64,000 nucleotides of DNA from NCBI GenBank assembly GCA_964023205.1, contig OZ026850.1, forward strand, positions 6,737,270-6,801,269, read 5' to 3'. Of this stretch, positions 24,201 to 30,206 are shown one piece after another. The stretch is from Lutraria lutraria (Eukaryota; Mollusca; Bivalvia; Venerida; Mactridae). The notes below the pieces were generated by a model, which saw nothing but the letters and a program-made list of their open reading frames with translations, was not told the origin of the DNA and ran no database searches. A program made the position numbers and the translations under genes. How positions within the stretch are numbered: position 1 is the first letter of the stretch; every line of letters starts with the position of its first letter.

Positions 24201-25328
24201 TCTATTTTATATAGGAAAATTTAAAAAATCTTCTTCTCCGAAACCACAAGGCCTAGAGCTAAGATATTTGGTATGTAGCATTGTCTAGTGGACCTCTACC
24301 AAGTTTGTTCAAAGTATTGCCCTAGGGTCAAAATTGGCCCCGCCCCGGGGGTCACTTGATTCATATAGGCTTATATAGGAAAATTTAAAAAATCGTCTTC
24401 TCCGAAACTGCAAGGCCTAGAGCTTAGATATTTTGTATGTGGCATTGTCTAGTGGACCTCTACCTAGTTTGTTCAAATTATGGCCCTGGGGTCAAAATTG
24501 GCCCTGCCTTGGGGTTTATTCGATTTTATATAAGAAAATTTGAAAAATCTTCTTCTCCGAAACCACAAGGCCTAGAACTAAGATATTTGGTATGTAGCAT
24601 TATCTAGTGGACCTCTACCAAGTTTGTTCAAATTATTGCCCTAGGGTCAAAATTGGCCCCGCCCCGGGGGTCACTTGATTTATATATACTTATATAGGAA
24701 AATTTAAAAAATCTTCTTCTTCGAAACTGCAAGGCCTAGAGCTTAGATATTTTGTATGTGGCATTGTCTAGTGGACCTCTACCAAGTTTGTTCAAATTAT
24801 GGCAACGGGGTCAAAATTAGCCCTGCCTTGGGGTTTATTCTATTTTATATAGGAAAATTTAAAAAAATCTTCTTCTCCGAAACCACAAGGCCTAGAGCTA
24901 AGATATTTGGTATCTAGCTTTGTCTAATAGACCTCTTTTAAAAAACGGCCCAGATGGGTCACTTGATCATACTTGGACTCGTATAGAAAACTTCAACAAT
25001 GTTAATCTCCAAATGACCTTTTCTCCTGGTGAGCATTTATAGGGCCATCATGGCCCTCTTGTTTCTGATGTGAGGAATAATCATATTTTGAGACATGCAT
25101 GTAATTACATTGTATATTCAGAAATTTGCGTTTCTATATGAACAGAAAATAAATATACTGATTAAAGTGATGTAACAGGAATTATATTTTTATTCTAGGT
25201 ATATGATATCAGGTGGAGGCAGTAAAGATGGTCGTGTGTGTATTTGGAGAGCAACAACTGACCAGCAAGATCTCAGCCAGTTCTTACTGAATTCTGATGA
25301 ACAGCGAACTAAATGTTGTCATTTTTAA
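151..25328 (+). CDS. DENND3: DENND3-like protein, C-terminal part (14 exons; 5' part outside window)
   Basis: Seen: exons 151-205, 265-431, 1641-1751, 1940-2117, 2441-2574, 7526-7685, 10394-10587, 12053-12168, 12412-12554, 13119-13255, 14122-14240, 14595-14720, 15888-16006 and 25199-25328 are each flanked by AG and GT. They join without a phase clash into 628 residues and a stop. Order in the product: helical linker (about 1-130), PH-like domain (about 135-270), short linker, then WD40-type blades (about 335-620) with repeated W-A/C/I-G and DG-x-I/V-x-x-W/F patterns. Known: DENND3 proteins are guanine-nucleotide exchange factors for Rab12, act in membrane traffic and autophagy, and pair an N-terminal DENN module with a PH-like linker and a WD40 domain. 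Inferred: the domain order and propeller motifs fit DENND3 better than other WD40 proteins. The DENN domain must lie upstream of base 1. The name rests on recognition and not on a search. Confidence 0.82.
265..431 (+). CDS. DENND3: DENND3-like exon (window exon 2)
   Basis: The acceptor is TTTTAG and the donor GTAAGT. The exon encodes a charged helical segment, starting [18 protein letters not shown] and ending at IPDSDL. It belongs to the linker between the DENN module and the PH-like domain. A second AG at 274-275 is possible but does not keep phase with exon 1. Confidence 0.72.
1527..1580 (-). repeat. Possible tRNA-SINE fragment
   Basis: On the minus strand the segment carries a TGGGTTTGAAT stretch that resembles a tRNA B box. 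No A box or flanking duplication is evident, so this is weak. Confidence 0.25.
1641..1751 (+). CDS. DENND3: DENND3-like exon (window exon 3)
   Basis: The exon begins after TTTTCAG and ends at G|GTAGGG. It encodes [20 protein letters not shown] and a short tail, which I take as helical linker. It joins in phase directly to the exon at 1940; the exon-like stretch between them (1826-1875) would shift the frame. Confidence 0.7.
1940..2117 (+). CDS. DENND3: DENND3-like exon (window exon 4): start of PH-like domain
   Basis: The acceptor is TTTTACAG and the donor AG|GTATTT. The exon encodes the end of the helical linker ([17 protein letters not shown]) and the first strands of the PH/GRAM-like domain, ending GRIFLTNKR. 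The pattern G-R-I-F-L-T followed by L-F-F in the next exon is typical of PH/GRAM folds. Confidence 0.85.
2441..2574 (+). CDS. DENND3: DENND3-like exon (window exon 5): PH-like domain core
   Basis: The acceptor is TTTTTTTCAG and the donor G|GTAAAT. It reads [20 protein letters not shown] and continues to LKILRRN, giving the alternating strands of a PH-like domain. The following intron (2575-7525) is filled with nested repeats. Confidence 0.85.
2700..2757 (+). repeat. Fragment of the 26.2-kb palindromic MITE family
   Basis: The bases from about 2723 (GCGAAAAAAATTGGGGGTCA) match the interior of the MITE at 26222-26525. A family C element begins at 2759, directly in the T-run of the fragment. 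Confidence 0.55.
2759..3126 (+). repeat. Family C Helitron-like element, 5' part
   Basis: Starts with the fold-back end GCTCACCAGAGCAC...GTGCTC...GGTGAGC and continues into two of the C-core units (AAATTATTCCCCTGGGGTCA region). It is cut where family D starts at about 3127. Confidence 0.75.
3127..4410 (+). repeat. Family D element split by a family B insertion
   Basis: The 5' end is ATACCCCCAGATATGAAATA and the core units share GAGTTATGGCCCTTTGTT. The D sequence stops at the T-run near 3571 and resumes near 4335 (TATAATGCATATTTAGAAAC). The uninterrupted copy at 17.3-18.16 kb has both parts joined, so the B element in between is a later insertion. Confidence 0.75.
3572..4334 (+). repeat. Family B Helitron-like element nested in family D
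   Basis: Begins GCTCACATGTCACAAAGTGA and ends CATGTGACGGATATAGGGCC..., a mutated form of the family's 3' end. The core holds units with AAAACCTTGTGAACACT and AACTAGGTCACCAGG. No target-site duplication is visible. Confidence 0.75.
4735..4820 (-). repeat. tRNA-derived SINE head
   Basis: The minus strand reads TGGTCCAGCGGTAAGGATGC (A-box-like) and then AAGTTCGATACTCGG (B-box-like) at tRNA spacing. The lack of a clean acceptor stem argues against a functional tRNA. Confidence 0.5.
4835..5729 (+). repeat. Family A Helitron-like element
   Basis: The 5' end is GCTCACCTGATTCATCAGGT and the 3' end TCAGGTGAGCGATAAAGGGC followed by a degraded tail. The core is about five tandem units containing AGAGTTATGGGCCCTTGACT and TAGCTTGTTTACACTCTAGC. 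Confidence 0.85.
6003..6079 (+). repeat. Family D 3' end fragment
   Basis: Contains GCATCTGGGGATATTCATCA and the hairpin ATCAC-CTTTA-GTGAT followed by AGTTCTAGTTTT, the same 3' end as at 18.12-18.16 and 29.04-29.09 kb. Confidence 0.65.
6080..6485 (+). repeat. Family C element, 3' part
   Basis: About 2.5 core units (GACCTCTACCAAGTTTGTT, AAAATTGGCCCCGCCC) end at CTGGTGAGCATTTACAGGGCC, a degraded C 3' end. Confidence 0.65.
6502..7347. mobile_element. pogo/Tigger-like MITE with terminal inverted repeats
   Basis: The ends AAACCTTGATTATCTGAA (about 6508) and TTCAGATAATCAAGGTTTTACTGTA (about 7323-7347; quoted in two parts: TTCAGATAATCAAGG and TTTTACTGTA) are inverted copies. TIRs of the form CAGTAAAACC..GATTATC are typical of pogo-like elements. 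No transposase remnant is visible inside, so it is non-autonomous. Confidence 0.6.
7351..7395 (+). repeat. Right end of the 26.2-kb MITE family
   Basis: GTGAAAAATGTAGTGAACTG followed by TGTCTTTAA matches the right arm of the MITE at 26222-26525. Confidence 0.45.
7526..7685 (+). CDS. DENND3: DENND3-like exon (window exon 6): end of PH-like domain
   Basis: The acceptor is GGTTTCAG and the donor AG|GTAAGA. It reads [20 protein letters not shown] and then a helix to LLVDAIIA. F-x-x-x-L-x-x-E-R-x-x-W followed by an amphipathic helix is the usual end of a PH fold. Confidence 0.88.
7749..8933 (+). repeat. 43-bp minisatellite, about 27 units, in intron 6
   Basis: The unit is GGGGCTATGAAGGGGAAGTA followed by TATTCAGAATAGAGTATGTACCA. 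Three sub-types (GTGTAGGGG-AAGTTT, ATGAAGGGG-AAGTAT, ATGTAAGGG-AAGTTT) recur in fixed orders, so the array has higher-order structure. It ends at the 5' end of a family D element. Confidence 0.95.
8934..9807 (+). repeat. Family D Helitron-like element
   Basis: Begins ATACCCCCAGATATGAAATA directly after the minisatellite. The core has about five units with ACTGAGTTATGGCCCTTTGT. A family A element starts in its T-run at about 9808. Confidence 0.8.
9808..10109 (+). repeat. Short family A Helitron-like element
   Basis: The 5' end is GCTCATCTAATTCATCAGGT and the 3' end TCAGGTGAGCGATAATGGGC then CATCTTGGCCCTCTTGTTT. The core holds a single unit, about 300 bp in all, against 700-890 bp for other copies. 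Confidence 0.85.
10110..10290 (+). repeat. Degenerate family B remnant
   Basis: Contains AAATCACCAGAAAACCTTGA and CTCATGTGAGCGATTTAGAG, which match the B core and the B 3' end with many substitutions. It lies just upstream of DENND3-like exon 7. Confidence 0.5.
10394..10587 (+). CDS. DENND3: DENND3-like exon (window exon 7): linker to propeller
   Basis: The acceptor is TGTTTCAG and the donor G|GTGGTT. The exon encodes a charged linker ([20 protein letters not shown] onward) that ends [10 protein letters not shown], just before the first WD40 strand. Confidence 0.85.
10625..10900. repeat. Interspersed repeat fragment related to the 50.9-kb hairpin element
   Basis: ATAAAATGTTAAAACTATCC followed by GAGTCAA matches, on the opposite strand, the sequence flanking the hairpin at 50.85-51.05 kb. 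Confidence 0.45.
10925..11954 (+). repeat. Family B Helitron-like element, 5' truncated
   Basis: Six to seven tandem core units of about 150 bp (AGGAAAACCTTGTTAACACT, CTTCACCAAACCTTGTCAGA) end in CATGTGAGCAATATAGGGCC and ATCTTGGCCCTCTTGTTT. The fold-back 5' end is missing. Confidence 0.85.
12053..12168 (+). CDS. DENND3: DENND3-like exon (window exon 8): WD40 blade
   Basis: The acceptor is AATTTAG and the donor GTAGGT. It encodes [20 protein letters not shown], a clear first WD40 blade with LWCG and DGRIKIF strands. It ends at a codon boundary. Confidence 0.9.
12412..12554 (+). CDS. DENND3: DENND3-like exon (window exon 9): WD40 blade
   Basis: The acceptor is GATTTCAG and the donor AG|GTAAGA. 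It encodes [20 protein letters not shown] and a following strand pair to VVYNER. The VWAG and IYIID strands are typical of this propeller family. Confidence 0.9.
12618..12785. repeat. CATC/TCCA microsatellite
   Basis: Imperfect (CATC)n with interspersed ATTATCATTCATCC variants, in the intron after window exon 9. Confidence 0.95.
13119..13255 (+). CDS. DENND3: DENND3-like exon (window exon 10): WD40 blade
   Basis: The acceptor is TTCTTTCAG and the donor G|GTGAGT. It encodes [20 protein letters not shown] and ends at [16 protein letters not shown] is a canonical WD40 strand pair. Confidence 0.92.
13265..13378. repeat. 19-bp tandem repeat
   Basis: About five copies of AGTACATTCAATATACATA lie in the intron just after window exon 10, 30 bp before the 37-bp minisatellite. 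Confidence 0.8.
13404..14158 (+). repeat. 37-bp minisatellite made of a 3' splice site
   Basis: The unit is AATGTGTGTAAATTTCAGGG followed by AGTTGGTCAAATATAAT. I count 20 copies of the GGGAGTT core, including the last, which is the true exon start at 14122. Most copies carry TTTCAG; several carry TTTTAG; one has an extra T and one lacks the TTGG step. The unit length is not a multiple of three, so use of a neighbouring upstream acceptor shifts frame. Confidence 0.95.
14122..14240 (+). CDS. DENND3: DENND3-like exon (window exon 11), acceptor embedded in a minisatellite
   Basis: The exon starts [20 protein letters not shown] and ends VTLHGQ before a GTATGT donor. Its acceptor AAATTTCAG and first 15 bases or so are the last unit of the 37-bp tandem array upstream, so some 19 further near-identical acceptors precede it in the intron. 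Confidence 0.88.
14595..14720 (+). CDS. DENND3: DENND3-like exon (window exon 12): WD40 blade
   Basis: The acceptor is TTATTAG and the donor GTATGT; both ends fall on codon boundaries. It encodes [20 protein letters not shown] and ends at MEDVDGR. Confidence 0.92.
15327..15713. mobile_element. Family R MITE (complete)
   Basis: Ends TTAAAGTCCCAT and, inverted, AATGGGGCTTTAA. The interior includes ATCATTGAAATAAATACTAT and TGTTTTCCCGCAGTCATGTT. A second copy at 29.516-29.937 kb is split by the 12.4-kb unit. The termini suggest a TTAA-type or related TIR element; the class was not resolved. Confidence 0.7.
15888..16006 (+). CDS. DENND3: DENND3-like exon (window exon 13): WD40 blade
   Basis: The acceptor is TTATTACAG and the donor AG|GTATGT. 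It encodes [20 protein letters not shown] followed by a GHDDAVR loop, the GH-type motif of a WD40 repeat. Confidence 0.93.
16489..16768 (+). repeat. 48-bp tandem repeat, six units
   Basis: The unit is TGTGGAATCTTAAAGTAATG then TGTCTGCATGTATTCTACCATGTAACTA (split for length). Because 48 is divisible by three, both strands stay open and read as repeated 16-residue peptides. It is intronic, with no splice context that would support coding. Confidence 0.95.
17270..18163 (+). repeat. Family D Helitron-like element with intact 3' end
   Basis: Four to five core units (TTCACTGAGTTATAGCCCTT) are followed by the uninterrupted T-run and TATAATGAATATTTAGAAAC, then GCATCTGGGGGTATTCATCA and the hairpin ATCAC-CTTTA-GTGAT with AGTTCTAG. 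This copy gives the empty-site reference for the B insertion at 3572. Confidence 0.8.
18164..18822 (-). pseudogene. Degenerate mariner-type transposase
   Basis: The N-terminal half is open on the minus strand from a Met near 18807: [20 protein letters not shown], then a second helix-turn-helix with [16 protein letters not shown] and [20 protein letters not shown]. Known mariner transposases have this double HTH followed by a DD34D domain. The catalytic half is broken by several stops (where mariners read ARWVPRML) and frame changes. Near 18180-18230 another frame still reads [16 protein letters not shown], with N where the third catalytic Asp is expected. No TIRs were located. Non-functional. 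Confidence 0.8.
19605..19945. repeat. CCCGGG-rich imperfect tandem repeat
   Basis: Repeats of AATGCCCGGG, AAAATTTGTTCGAAGGA and GGGACAAAAA variants make a G-rich + strand. Several overlapping proline- or glycine-rich open frames on both strands arise from it and look non-coding. Confidence 0.75.
20072..20940 (+). repeat. Family A Helitron-like element (complete)
   Basis: Both ends are intact: GCTCACCTGATTCATCAGGT at the 5' end and TCAGGTGAGCGATAAAGGGC then CAATGTGGCCCTCTTGTTT at the 3' end. There are about five core units of some 150 bp. Confidence 0.9.
21229..21467 (+). repeat. Family D element, 5' part
   Basis: Starts ATACCCCCAGATATGAAATA and ends at CCCTTTGTTTTA, where a family B element begins. 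Confidence 0.75.
21468..22630 (+). repeat. Family B Helitron-like element (complete)
   Basis: The 5' end GCTCACATGTCACAAAGTGA folds back on itself, about seven core units follow, and the 3' end is CATGTGAGCGATATAGGGCC then ATCTTGGCCCTCTTGTTT. Confidence 0.9.
22690..22775. repeat. Possible pogo-like element end
   Basis: ACAGTATAACCCCTGAATAC followed by CGGACCCC and inverted internal CCGGTTTTC motifs resembles a pogo/Tigger terminus. No matching second end was found nearby. Confidence 0.35.
23342..25064 (+). repeat. Family C Helitron-like element (complete)
   Basis: The 5' fold-back GCTCACCAGAGCAC..., about eight core units of roughly 165 bp (GGCCTAGAGCTAAGATATTT, GTGGACCTCTACCAAGTTTG), and the 3' end CTGGTGAGCATTTATAGGGC then CATCATGGCCCTCTTGTTT are all present. 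It lies in the last intron of the DENND3-like gene. Confidence 0.9.
25199..25328 (+). CDS. DENND3: DENND3-like terminal exon (window exon 14)
   Basis: The acceptor is TTATTCTAG. It encodes [20 protein letters not shown], which closes the propeller, and a 20-residue tail ending KCCHF before TAA. A family A repeat starts about 28 bases after the stop, so the 3' UTR is short or runs through that repeat. No convincing poly(A) signal was seen before it. Confidence 0.9.
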
Positions 25329-25356
25329 AACTTTTATAAGAAAATTGTTAATTTTT

Positions 25357-26056
25357 AGCTCACCTGATTCATCAGGTGAGCTTTTAGGATCGGTGAATGT
25401 CCGGCGTCCGTCCACAATTAGTTTGTTTACACTCTAGCAACTGCAGCTCTTTACGAATCTTGATTAAACTTGCTCACAATGTATATGGCCAAAAAGTCTC
25501 GGCTAAGTTCGATTATGGGCAAAATCTGATAATAACTTCTAGAGTTATGGGCCCTTGAATTACAAAATTTGCTATATTTAGCTTGTTTACACTCTAGCGC
25601 CTTCATTTATTCACCAATCCTGATCATATTTTCAGTAAATGTGTATAACCAAAAGATCTTGGACAAGTTCGATTATGGGCGGAATCGGACTACATCTTCA
25701 AGAGTTATGGGCCCTTGACTTAGCAAATTTGCTATATTTTAGCTTGTTTACACTCTAGCGCCTTCATTTATTCACCGATCCTAGTCATATTTACAATGAT
25801 TGTGTATGACCTTATGGTTTTGGACAAGTTATGTTATGGGTGAAATCGGACCACAACTTCAAGAGTTATGGACGCTTGGATTAGAGAATTTGCTACGTTT
25901 TAGCTTGTTTAACAGTATTATACCTTCATTGTTGGTTTTGATCTCAAAATCTACGTAAAAATGAGTTTTACGAGATGGAAACTATATTACCTGGTCATTG
26001 ATTATTGGCCTTTGTTCTCAGGTGAGCGATAAAAGGCCAATGTGGCCCTCTTGTTT
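25357..26056 (+). repeat. Family A Helitron-like element (complete)
   Basis: GCTCACCTGATTCATCAGGT at the left and TCAGGTGAGCGATAAAAGGC then CAATGTGGCCCTCTTGTTT at the right, with about four core units. It inserted just downstream of the DENND3-like stop codon, so it may be part of the 3' UTR. Confidence 0.9.
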
Positions 26057-26221
26057 TAAACTTAGAAAGTCTTATTTATTTCTGCCTTAGAAAAAGTGGA
26101 GGGTGTTACTATTTTTTATAAGAAAAAAAGGTTAAATGTTTGAACAGAGTGCTTGGAAAAATGTGATATGTTCACCATAGAATTGGATAATCATTTGTCT
26201 ATTAAAAAAGTGTAAAATGTT

Positions 26222-26525
26222 TTAAAGACGTTTTCGGTAGTTCGCTACATTTTCCACATACCGTAGATATATAGGAAAAATTAAAACTGATCAATGAATT
26301 TTTTTTTAAACTTTGCATAATCGTAGCATTTGATAACAGAAACATTTTAAGCGAAAAAAAATTGGGGGTCACTGATCTCGTTTTTGAGTTATCTGCCCTT
26401 GAATTTGAATTTTTGCTTATTTTAGGTCATTTCAAGTTTTAAAAAAATTGATGATCAGTTTTAATTTTTCCTAATTTTTATATGTCTTTGTGAAAAATGT
26501 AGCGAACTACAGAAAACGTCTTTAA
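26222..26525. mobile_element. Palindromic MITE
   Basis: The left arm TTAAAGACGTTTTCGGTAGT and right arm (AGAAAACGTCTTTAA) are long inverted repeats that also pair TAGTTCGCTACATTTT with AAAATGTAGCGAACTA, and AAAACTGATCA with TGATCAGTTTT. It lies between the two genes. Confidence 0.8.
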
Positions 26526-26929
26526 TATACCGTGTGATCTTATTTCTTTATGTATCTGACCTTTTAATGTTATCTCTGATTGTGTATACAAATATTTATT
26601 ATTCCATTGTAATTATGTAGTTAATATTATTTTTAAAAACTACAGTTATTTATTATGCAGTTTATTTAAATTGTTGGGTACATTCCTGCTAGTAATATGT
26701 CTCAAACTATGTTGTGAAAGTGACATGATGATAATTATTCATTTATGTCTATTGGTGATAAACTGCAAATTAACTAGGTTATCAAATAATCAATGTTAGT
26801 TTTGGGCATCTACAATTCCTTCTGGGTGCTATATCTCCTGCATCTCTCAAGGTATTTCATCCAAACTTTCATAGAATTATTGTCACCAAGTACTCCAGCA
26901 CATGATTTTTATTTGATCATTTTTTGGGC

Positions 26930-27500
26930 ACATTTTTTGCCCTTTGTTATCAGAGCACAGTATGAGCTTTTGTGTTCATCTGTTGTGCGTTGTGAAGTGG
27001 CATCCAAACTTACCATAAATAACATCTCCTCCAACATAATGATACTTAGATGGTCTCCTTTAGTAGTTAAAAAATAGATTTGTTTGAAACTCTGGTTGCC
27101 ATGGCAACCAATAGGAAAGAAATCTTGTCAGAAACTACCAGTCCTAGAGCTTGAATATTTGGTATGCAGCATTGTCTAGTGGACCGCTACCATGCTTGTT
27201 CAAATATGACTACAGGGCCTAAATTGGCTCTGCCCCGGGGATAACTTGATTTCATAGACTTATATAGATTATTTTTTTAATATGCTTGTCAGAAACTACA
27301 ATGCATAGAACTTAGATATTTGGTGTGTAGCATTGTCTAGTGGACCTACTTTGTTCAAATCATGGCCCTAGGATGAAAATTGACCTTCCCAGGAGCCACA
27401 TCGATTTTACTTAGGTTCAGTAAGGAAAATATTAATACATCTTGAATCTTCTTTTCCATTAAAAACAATAATGTGCTGATTAATTAATTTTCAACCCTAA
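26930..27500 (+). repeat. Degenerate family C element
   Basis: TATCAGAGCACAGTATGAGC, TCTGGTTGCCATGGCAACCA and TTGTCTAGTGGACC match C units with many changes. Confidence 0.6.
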
Positions 27501-28450
27501 TTTTCATGACCCACTTGTTCATTTTGTGCACAAGTAATAGAGAAATACTCTTCTGTGCACAACGCCTCATATATTTATCACAGGATGTTTAAACAATTGA
27601 ACCAAGTCCATATTTTCCGGGTTTTGTAATTCTTTGAATCGCGACAAGATTTATGATCCTTTGTTTATTTTCAGCATATTCAATAATTGAGAAAGACTCT
27701 TCTGTATGCCACTCGTCTTTTATATCTCAATTAAAGGGATAGGCTTCTGGAGAAAGGAAAACCTGGGGAGTTTTTTACAATTCCTGTAACTTGTTTTTGT
27801 TAAAAATAGGAAGTGCATTGAATACTCAAGTGTATTTTGGGGCTCAAAAATATTAAGAAAATATGCTTTAAAGCTCCAGCCATTATATTTTTCGTAAATA
27901 TATTTTTGTAAAATGTTAAATTTGAATGTACCCATAGGTAAATGTGCGTTCATTGACAGTTCTGTTTTAACTCAGAAGCTCAGTGATCTGCAGGGATTGT
28001 ACAAAATATTCCCTTGGGGTATAAATTGTCTCTGCCCGTGTGTCACATGTACTATATAGAGTTACTTGTGAGAGATATCTCCCTGATTGCCTAGCTATCC
28101 AGTGTGTTATATTGTCAAGTGGTTGTCTACTAATGTTGTAAAATAAAAGCTCTGAAGGTTCTGCAGTTGTTTGGAACTACAAAGCAGTCAAAAGTTGAAT
28201 TTCTTTGTAGAGTGAGGTATTGGGCTGAGTTTTGGAAAGCGAGCGATAGCTCGCGCGTGAATTTAATGCAGACTTAAGTACTACTAACGCCTTTTTACAC
28301 CCGCTAAACAGTTGTTAAAGTTGTTCCCGTTCCATGTGCTTTCAGTACTTTATTTATTTATGTTTCCCATTTGAATACTAAAAGTAGTTCAGCTATTAGC
28401 ATAATATTATATAGTCTACATTACCTGCCCCTTTGTATACTCAACTTCTG
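27501..28450. other. Intergenic stretch, nothing recognised
   Basis: AT-rich sequence with no supported exon or clear repeat. Short open frames here have no homology that I can name. Confidence 0.5.
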
Positions 28451-28451
28451 C

Positions 28452-28932
28452 AGAATGTGAAGAGTGGACCTCTACCAAGTTTGTTCAAATTATTGCCCTA
28501 GGGTCAAAATTGGCCCCGCCCCGGGGGCGCACTTGATTTATATAGACTTATATAGGAAAATTTAAAAATCTTCTCCAAAACCGCAAGGCCTAGAGCTTAG
28601 TTATTTTGTATGTGGCATTGTCTAGTGGACCTCTACCAAGTTTGTTCCCCGGGGTCAAAATTGGCCATGCCCTAGGGTTTATTCTATTTTATATAGGAAA
28701 ATTTAAAAAATCTTCTCCGAAACCACAAGGCCTAGAGCTAAGATATTTGGTATCTAGCTTTGTCTAATGAACCTCTTTTAAATCAGTTCATATAATGGCC
28801 ATGGGATAAAAAACGGCCCAGATGGGTCACTTAATCTTACTTGGACTCGTATAGAAAACTTTAACAACGTTCATCTCCAAATGACCTTTTCTCCTGGTGA
28901 GCATTTATAGGGCCATCATGGCGCTCTTGTAT
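28452..28932 (+). repeat. Family C element, 3' part
   Basis: Three core units end CTGGTGAGCATTTATAGGGC then CATCATGGCGCTCTTG. Confidence 0.75.
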
Positions 28933-29090
28933 ATAATGAATATTTAGAAACTGATCAGGATATTTCTAAGCAACACTTTGCAGGTATCAAAAAAATGAAA
29001 ATGCATTATATTTTCCTCGGTAAAATGTAACAATACTTGTCAAGGCCGCATCTGGGGGTATTCGTCACTTTTAGTGATAGTTCTAGTTTT
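28933..29090 (+). repeat. Family D element, 3' part
   Basis: TATAATGAATATTTAGAAAC through GCATCTGGGGGTATTCGTCA, then CACTTTTAGTGATAGTTCTAG in pieces (CACTTTTAGTG, ATAGTTCTAG) matches the D 3' end at 18.0-18.16 kb. The preceding C element abuts it at the point where D was interrupted at 3572. Confidence 0.7.
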
Positions 29091-29477
29091 GACTTATATG
29101 CACGTGATATTGGAATTTGTATTTATGCCATTGAATTGAAAAATTGGAACAATGTTCGTAGGCGGAAGGTTTATGGAAGCTGTTCGGTATGCAGAAAAAT
29201 GAAAATAGAGCGATTGTTGAGAAATGGTAATAACTTGGTGTTCGTATCAAACAAGAATAACGTTCCTCTGTCATATTTCGTTCATCACTTCTAGACATTT
29301 GTTTACCAAGTTGTCAATACATCAGAGTCATCTGGTGAGTTGGGCCATCATGGCTCTGTTATTTGTTGCTTATTATCTGCTATTGATTGCACATAACTCA
29401 AAGAAAATAAATGAGATTATTAAAAACTGATTTTAAAAAGTATGTGTATGTTTATTATATTTTTCCTTGGTATTTTT

Positions 29478-29515
29478 AGCTCACATGTCACAAAGTGACA
29501 AAGTGAGCTATTAGG
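29478..29515 (+). repeat. Family B 5' end fragment
   Basis: Only the fold-back end GCTCACATGTCACAAAGTGA and a few following bases remain; it abuts the family R MITE. Confidence 0.7.
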
Positions 29516-29937
29516 TTTTTTCGATATCATTGAAAAAAATACCATTTATGGAACAGCTGTGTTTTCCCGCAGTCATATTATGCACTAGCATGAATTAACG
29601 TCACGCGCTCAATATATTTCAAGTTCACAAATAGCTTGTTGACAAGCTTGTAATACCAGCCTTGTAAAAGAAGAAGGTGTTCACATTGTACGTTGACGCG
29701 ACATCATTTCCGTTGTTATGATTCATTTATATATTATCCTGAACAAGCCAATGCGGCGAAATGTAGATATAATAAATTAATCGTTTTCATGTTTCGTGTT
29801 AGGTGATTTTTCATCTTTATTAGTTCACAAAAGCAAAATTCACAGCCAAATGAGTGTTTTTAGAAGAAAAATGTCTTGTTTCGTCGGTAATTATTATATT
29901 TGGATAATATCAGCAATTGTTTGTTTTTTTTGCACAC
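29516..29937. mobile_element. Family R MITE, left part, interrupted twice
   Basis: It matches 15455-15680 closely (ATCATTGAAAAAAATACCAT, TGTTTTCCCGCAGTCATATT). It contains a 191-bp insertion (29631-29821) and is cut at about 29937 by the 12.4-kb inverted-repeat unit. The missing right end is at 42316-42354. Confidence 0.75.
29631..29821. mobile_element. 191-bp insertion with a 9-bp target-site duplication
   Basis: AGTTCACAA occurs at 29622-29630 and 29822-29830 on both sides. The family R copy at 15.3 kb reads straight across this point with a single AGTTTACAA. A 9-bp duplication fits Mutator-like elements; a SINE is possible. No clear TIRs were seen. Confidence 0.65.
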
Positions 29938-30206
29938 AACTCCGTCCATTTTAAAAAGGGATTGTCCACTGAATCCCATTTAAAATGGTGATTTTCAGCA
30001 AATTTTGCTGAAAATATGCATGCATTTTTCAATAGTTCAACTGGGAATTGGAATAAAAAGAGAGAAAAACACATTAGAAAAAATAGTACAAAATAAAATT
30101 CATAAACTCTGTTTTTTTAATTTAAATATACATAAGAAAGTAACATATATAACATAATATACAGAACAAATAATATAAAAAAAATCCATGATCTGAAATG
30201 TTCCGC
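29938..30206 (+). repeat. Left terminal inverted repeat of the 12.4-kb unit
   Basis: Pairs with 42048-42315. It includes TCAGCAAATTTTGCTGAAAA, itself a palindrome, and ATTTAAATATACATAAGAAA. Confidence 0.85.

Noticed and set aside
26793..27077. 94-codon open frame
   Set aside because: Its second half is a diverged family C repeat; no splice partner.
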